Below the pieces are notes generated by a model that was given only the letters and a program-made list of their open reading frames with translations, searched no databases and was not told the DNA's origin. Positions 20,311 through 22,898 of a DNA stretch of 22,898 nt are shown piece after piece. Source of the DNA: an uncultured Eubacteriales bacterium (GTDB taxonomy: Bacteria > Bacillota > Clostridia > Oscillospirales > CAG-272); contig CASEEB010000278.1 in NCBI GenBank assembly GCA_949286815.1, positions 1 to 22,898 on the forward strand, given 5' to 3'. A program made the position numbers and the translations under genes. Numbering within the stretch: position 1 is the stretch's first letter; every line of letters begins with the position of its first letter.

Positions 20311-21285
20311 ATGATTGAGATAGAGAAGCCCAATATAACGACCGTAAATTTGAGTGAAGACGAATCCAGCGGAACATTTGTTATAGAACCGCTTGAAAGA
20401 GGTTTTGGCACAACACTCGGCAACTCGCTGCGCAGAGTGCTGCTCAGTTCGCTTCCCGGCGTTGCGGTTACGAATATCAAAATTGACGGTGTGTTGCACG
20501 AATTCTCCACAATTCCCGGTGTTACAGAGGATGTGACCGAAATCGTATTGAATGTCAAGGGCATTACCGCGAAGCTTCATTGTCAAGGTCCCAAGACTGT
20601 AGTTATTGACGTGGTAGGCGAGCATGATGTAACTGCGGGTGACATCAAGCAGGACACGGATATAGAAATTCTTAACCCTGATCATCACATAGCGACGGTT
20701 GCCGAAAACGAGAGGTTCTATATGGAACTTACTTTCAACTGTGACAGAGGTTATGTTTCACAGGAGCGCAACAAGCAGCTCCACAGTGAGATGATGGGAA
20801 TGAATTCTTCCATGCCTATCAACACGATATTCACAGACTCAATATACACCCCCGTTTATAAGGTTAATTACCATGTCGAAAATACCCGTTCGGGAAGCAA
20901 TACCGACCTTGATAAGCTGACGCTTGACGTGCTTACAGACGGGACTATTTCGGCGAAAGAAGCGATTTCACTCGGAGCCAAGATTCTCAATGAGCATCTC
21001 AACTTGTTTGTGGATTTGTCTGATGATGCAAAGAAGACTGAAATCATGGTTGAGAGAGAAGAAACTATTAAAGAAAAGGTTCTTGAGATGACCATTGAGG
21101 AACTTGACATGTCTGTGCGCAGCTTCAACTGTTTGAAGCGCGCGGGCATTGACACTGTTGAAGATCTTACAAATCGTACCGAAGAGGATATGATAAGAGT
21201 CCGCAATCTCGGTAAGAAGTCGCTTGACGAAGTTATTCAGAAGCTCCATTCACTCGGTCTTGACCTGAAGCGTGAAGAGGAGTAA
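20311..21285 (+). CDS. rpoA: RNA polymerase alpha subunit
   Basis: The alpha dimer nucleates RNA polymerase assembly, and its C-terminal domain contacts UP elements and activators. It has 324 residues. The assembly domain (about 1-230) contains GFGTTLGNSLRRVLLSSLPG. A short linker leads to the C-terminal domain (about 255-318) with the DNA-binding determinant residues in VRSFNCLKRAGID and RVRNLGKKSLDEV. The start MIEIEKPN is canonical; AGGAGG is 12 nt upstream, slightly far. It lies after rpsD and before rplQ, as expected. Confidence 0.98.
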   Translation: MIEIEKPNITTVNLSEDESSGTFVIEPLERGFGTTLGNSLRRVLLSSLPGVAVTNIKIDGVLHEFSTIPGVTEDVTEIVLNVKGITAKLHCQGPKTVVIDVVGEHDVTAGDIKQDTDIEILNPDHHIATVAENERFYMELTFNCDRGYVSQERNKQLHSEMMGMNSSMPINTIFTDSIYTPVYKVNYHVENTRSGSNTDLDKLTLDVLTDGTISAKEAISLGAKILNEHLNLFVDLSDDAKKTEIMVEREETIKEKVLEMTIEELDMSVRSFNCLKRAGIDTVEDLTNRTEEDMIRVRNLGKKSLDEVIQKLHSLGLDLKREEE

Positions 21286-21319
21286 GAAATTATAATTAGG
21301 CAGAAGGAGGGAAAAATAA

Positions 21320-21703
21320 ATGCCCGGAACCAGAAAACTTGGCAGACCTACCGCACACAGAAAGGCAATGCTCCGCGGAATGGTTACCCTGCTGCTTGAG
21401 AACGGACAGGTCGAGACGACTCTCGCCAGAGCAAAGGAAGTTCGTTCCATTGCAGAAAAAATGATAACACTCGGTAAGAAAAATACACTTGCCAGCCGCA
21501 GAGCGGCTCTTGCATATATTACAAAGGAAAGCGTTGTTACAAAATTGTTCAGCGAAATAGCTCCGAAGTATGCAGAGCGCAACGGCGGATATACTCAGGT
21601 TTTTAAGATAGGTCCCCGCAGAGGAGATGCTGCGGAAATGGCTGTTGTTAAGCTTATAGATTCGGAAACCACCGCTCCCGCGGCGGCAGAAGAGAAAAAA
21701 TAA
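21320..21703 (+). CDS. rplQ: 50S ribosomal protein L17
   Basis: L17 is a tunnel-exit-side protein of 50S. It has 127 residues. Conserved: RKLGRPTAHRKAMLRGMVTL, ETTLARAKEVRSIAEKMITL and YTQVFKIGPRRGDAAEMAVV. A short Ala/Glu/Lys tail (TTAPAAAEEKK) follows the core. AAGGAGGG precedes the ATG. It is the last gene of the superoperon, followed by a strong terminator. Confidence 0.98.
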   Translation: MPGTRKLGRPTAHRKAMLRGMVTLLLENGQVETTLARAKEVRSIAEKMITLGKKNTLASRRAALAYITKESVVTKLFSEIAPKYAERNGGYTQVFKIGPRRGDAAEMAVVKLIDSETTAPAAAEEKK

Positions 21704-21732
21704 ACTTCACATCGGCAAATAAACCGAATTTT

Positions 21733-21770
21733 AAGGTCTTTGGAGATTTCCGAAGACCTTTTCCCTTTTT
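21733..21770 (+). terminator. Intrinsic terminator of the ribosomal superoperon
   Basis: A 12-bp stem with one G-T pair joins 21733-21744 (AAGGTCTTTGGA) to 21749-21760, with a 4-nt loop and a TTCCCTTTTT tail. It lies 30 nt after the rplQ stop. Convincing on + strand; the complement is less T-rich. Confidence 0.9.
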
Positions 21771-22165
21771 AATGCATGATTATCTCCGCAGTACACATAT
21801 GAAAAATACATGTCAGGTAAGAAAAAACTGAAATTTAATTCGAGATTTTAAGTTATTTTTTGAGAGCTTTTGCTCCTTTATTTTGCAATCTCGGTATTTT
21901 TTGTTATAACAAAATTAAAATGTATCCCGCATTCTTTTTTGAGGCGGGGAATTACTTGATTTTTTCTGCATGGAGAAAAAATCTCCCACTGAAAATGTTG
22001 AATGACGGGGAATAACCCCTTATTTGAATATAAATTGAGCATATCCAAAATCCGATAATGCTTTTCTCATACATTATACTTTTTAAGATATGCTCTATAT
22101 ATGATATGTTTATTTTAATTCCAAAATATATTATTTTTTATATCATTGGTTAATAAAAAAATCAT
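21771..22165. other. 395-nt AT-rich gap with hairpins and no gene
   Basis: No reading frame of note lies between the operon terminator and the convergent - strand gene. A possible + promoter is TTGCAA (21883-21888), 16 nt, TATAAC (21905-21910). Hairpins follow: CCCGC/GCGGG (21926-21930 with 21944-21948), a perfect 10-bp GATTTTTTCT/AGAAAAAATC (21958-21967 with 21974-21983), and GGGG/CCCC near 22007-22019 followed by TTATTTG. A nested inverted repeat at 22037-22095 is the last element. This could be a small RNA gene plus terminators for both directions, but it is unproven. Confidence 0.4.
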
Positions 22166-22684
22166 TTATTTACTTTGGAAATAATTTGTTACAAAAAATT
22201 CACTACCAAATAAAGTTGAACTTTCTCCCGTGATTAATGCCTCATTCCACATTATCATCACTACCAAGGCAATATATGTTAAAAATGTCAGTACGATACC
22301 TATGATTGAACATATCAAACCGGCAATTGCCTTGGAATTCATGGTTTTTATGCGATTTTCGCTTTTTGCTTTAACTGCAAATATTATTGATATTATACCT
22401 GTTACAAGGTTAAGAAATCCACAGCAGATAAACAGACTTAACAAGGTATACAGTCCCAGAATCAACGCGGCGTCGGAATAATTTTTTTCTTTTTTTATAT
22501 TTTCATTGTTGTTATTGTTCCGTACATTTTGATGTGAGGCGCCCGCTCCGGAATTATCCACATAAAAGCTGTCAGAGCTGTATTGACCGGGGTCTTCGGT
22601 GTTTTTTATATTGTTATAGCCTTCGTCGTTTTTATTGTTGTCGTTATAATTAAAATTGTTTTCCGAATCGTAATTTCCGTTCAC
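22166..22684 (-). CDS. Small DUF4190-like membrane protein with Asn-rich N-terminus
   Basis: A 172-residue protein. Residues 1 to about 68 are low-complexity and polar, very rich in Asn with Asp, Tyr and Glu (NNFNYNDNNKND), likely cytoplasmic and disordered. Two membrane helices follow: about 72-101 (ALILGLYTLLSLFICCGFLN and on) and about 116-145 (AIAGLICSIIGIVLTFLTYI). Between them is a short basic loop, VKAKSENRIKTMNSK. The helix-loop-helix pattern with GIISIIFAVKAKS and KAIAGLICSIIGIVL fits the DUF4190 family of unknown function. The start is a GTG at 22684, with a GAGG about 8 nt upstream. It converges on the ribosomal operon. No function can be assigned. Confidence 0.75.
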   Translation of the reverse strand: MNGNYDSENNFNYNDNNKNDEGYNNIKNTEDPGQYSSDSFYVDNSGAGASHQNVRNNNNNENIKKEKNYSDAALILGLYTLLSLFICCGFLNLVTGIISIIFAVKAKSENRIKTMNSKAIAGLICSIIGIVLTFLTYIALVVMIMWNEALITGESSTLFGSEFFVTNYFQSK

Positions 22685-22799
22685 GGTTAAGCCCTCACCT
22701 TATAATTGTTGATAATCTATTTTAACATAATTTTTTATTAAATACAACTGCTATTTTAAATATTCATAAAATATTAATGATATATATACAAAATAAAGT

Positions 22800-22805
22800 T
22801 ATAAT
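22800..22805 (+). promoter_or_regulatory. Possible -10 element of a rightward gene
   Basis: TATAAT at 22800-22805 has ATGATA (4 of 6 to the -35 consensus) 17 nt upstream at 22777-22782. It would start transcription near 22812, about 28 nt before an ATG at 22840. The whole region is very AT-rich, so this is weak evidence. Confidence 0.3.
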
Positions 22806-22839
22806 TAAATCACTTTATGGAAAGGTCAGAACTGTCAAA

Positions 22840-22898
22840 ATGGATGTTGATAATTCGCATGATATAATGAGAAAAAGACTCAAAACATATCTGATTTT
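22840..22898 (+). CDS. Possible start of a gene running off the window
   Basis: From the ATG at 22840 the frame stays open to the end, reading MDVDNSHDIMRKRLKTYLI. A second in-frame ATG at 22867 could also be the start. AAAGG lies about 14 nt upstream of the first, a poor spacing. With 19 codons visible I cannot tell whether this is a real gene or what it would encode. Confidence 0.25.
   Translation, partial: MDVDNSHDIMRKRLKTYLI

Noticed and set aside
1..22898. Search for transposase, phage, toxin-antitoxin, defence or biosynthetic genes
   Set aside because: None of the proteins shows such motifs. Apart from three uncharacterised or loosely assigned proteins, the window is core housekeeping.

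Overview
The window is a stretch of chromosome from a low-to-mid GC Gram-positive bacterium of the class Clostridia. The main evidence is the gene order of the S10-spc-alpha ribosomal superoperon, with rpsD between rpsK and rpoA and secY-adk-map-infA-rpmJ in the middle. Supporting evidence is the zinc-type S14, S4, L36 and adenylate kinase, strong AGGAGG ribosome binding sites, canonical TTGACA/TATAAT promoters and a Firmicutes-type L10 leader. A genus cannot be named from the sequence alone; an Oscillospirales-like lineage is my guess. No mobile element, CRISPR array, tRNA or rRNA was seen.

Left part (1-5300). A 5'-truncated TrpB2-type tryptophan synthase beta chain on + meets a cytoplasmic SGNH/GDSL hydrolase on -, with a strong hairpin between them. 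Next, on -, is a compact rplJ-rplL unit with its own promoter, L10-binding attenuator leader and terminator. It lacks rplK/rplA upstream and rpoBC downstream. Also on - are a small HTH protein related to WYL regulators but apparently lacking the WYL core, and a multi-pass membrane protein of unknown function.

Main part (5300-21770). One long + strand run starts at a consensus promoter (5493-5521) and a roughly 310-nt leader. It carries rpsJ, rplC, rplD, rplW, rplB, rpsS, rplV, rpsC, rplP, rpmC, rpsQ, rplN, rplX, rplE, rpsN(Z), rpsH, rplF, rplR, rpsE, rpmD, rplO, secY, adk, map, infA, rpmJ, rpsM, rpsK, rpsD, rpoA and rplQ, and closes with a strong intrinsic terminator. Together these supply ribosomal proteins of both subunits, the core protein translocation channel, adenylate kinase, N-terminal Met removal, initiation factor IF-1 and the RNA polymerase alpha subunit. 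Most genes are 10-25 nt apart. A few junctions (rpsJ-rplC, rpsN-rpsH, rplR-rpsE, infA-rpmJ, rpsD-rpoA) are wider and hold clear inverted repeats, which suggests internal RNA-level control.

Right part (21770-22898). An AT-rich gap with several hairpins and a possible promoter is followed by a small DUF4190-like membrane protein on - with an Asn-rich cytoplasmic N-terminus. The possible first codons of another + strand gene run off the window.

The gene content is mostly conventional. The least ordinary items are infA, whose reading frame offers no ATG, GTG or TTG and appears to start at CTG, and the structured intergenic RNAs inside the superoperon. I found no convincing evidence of a wholly new system.
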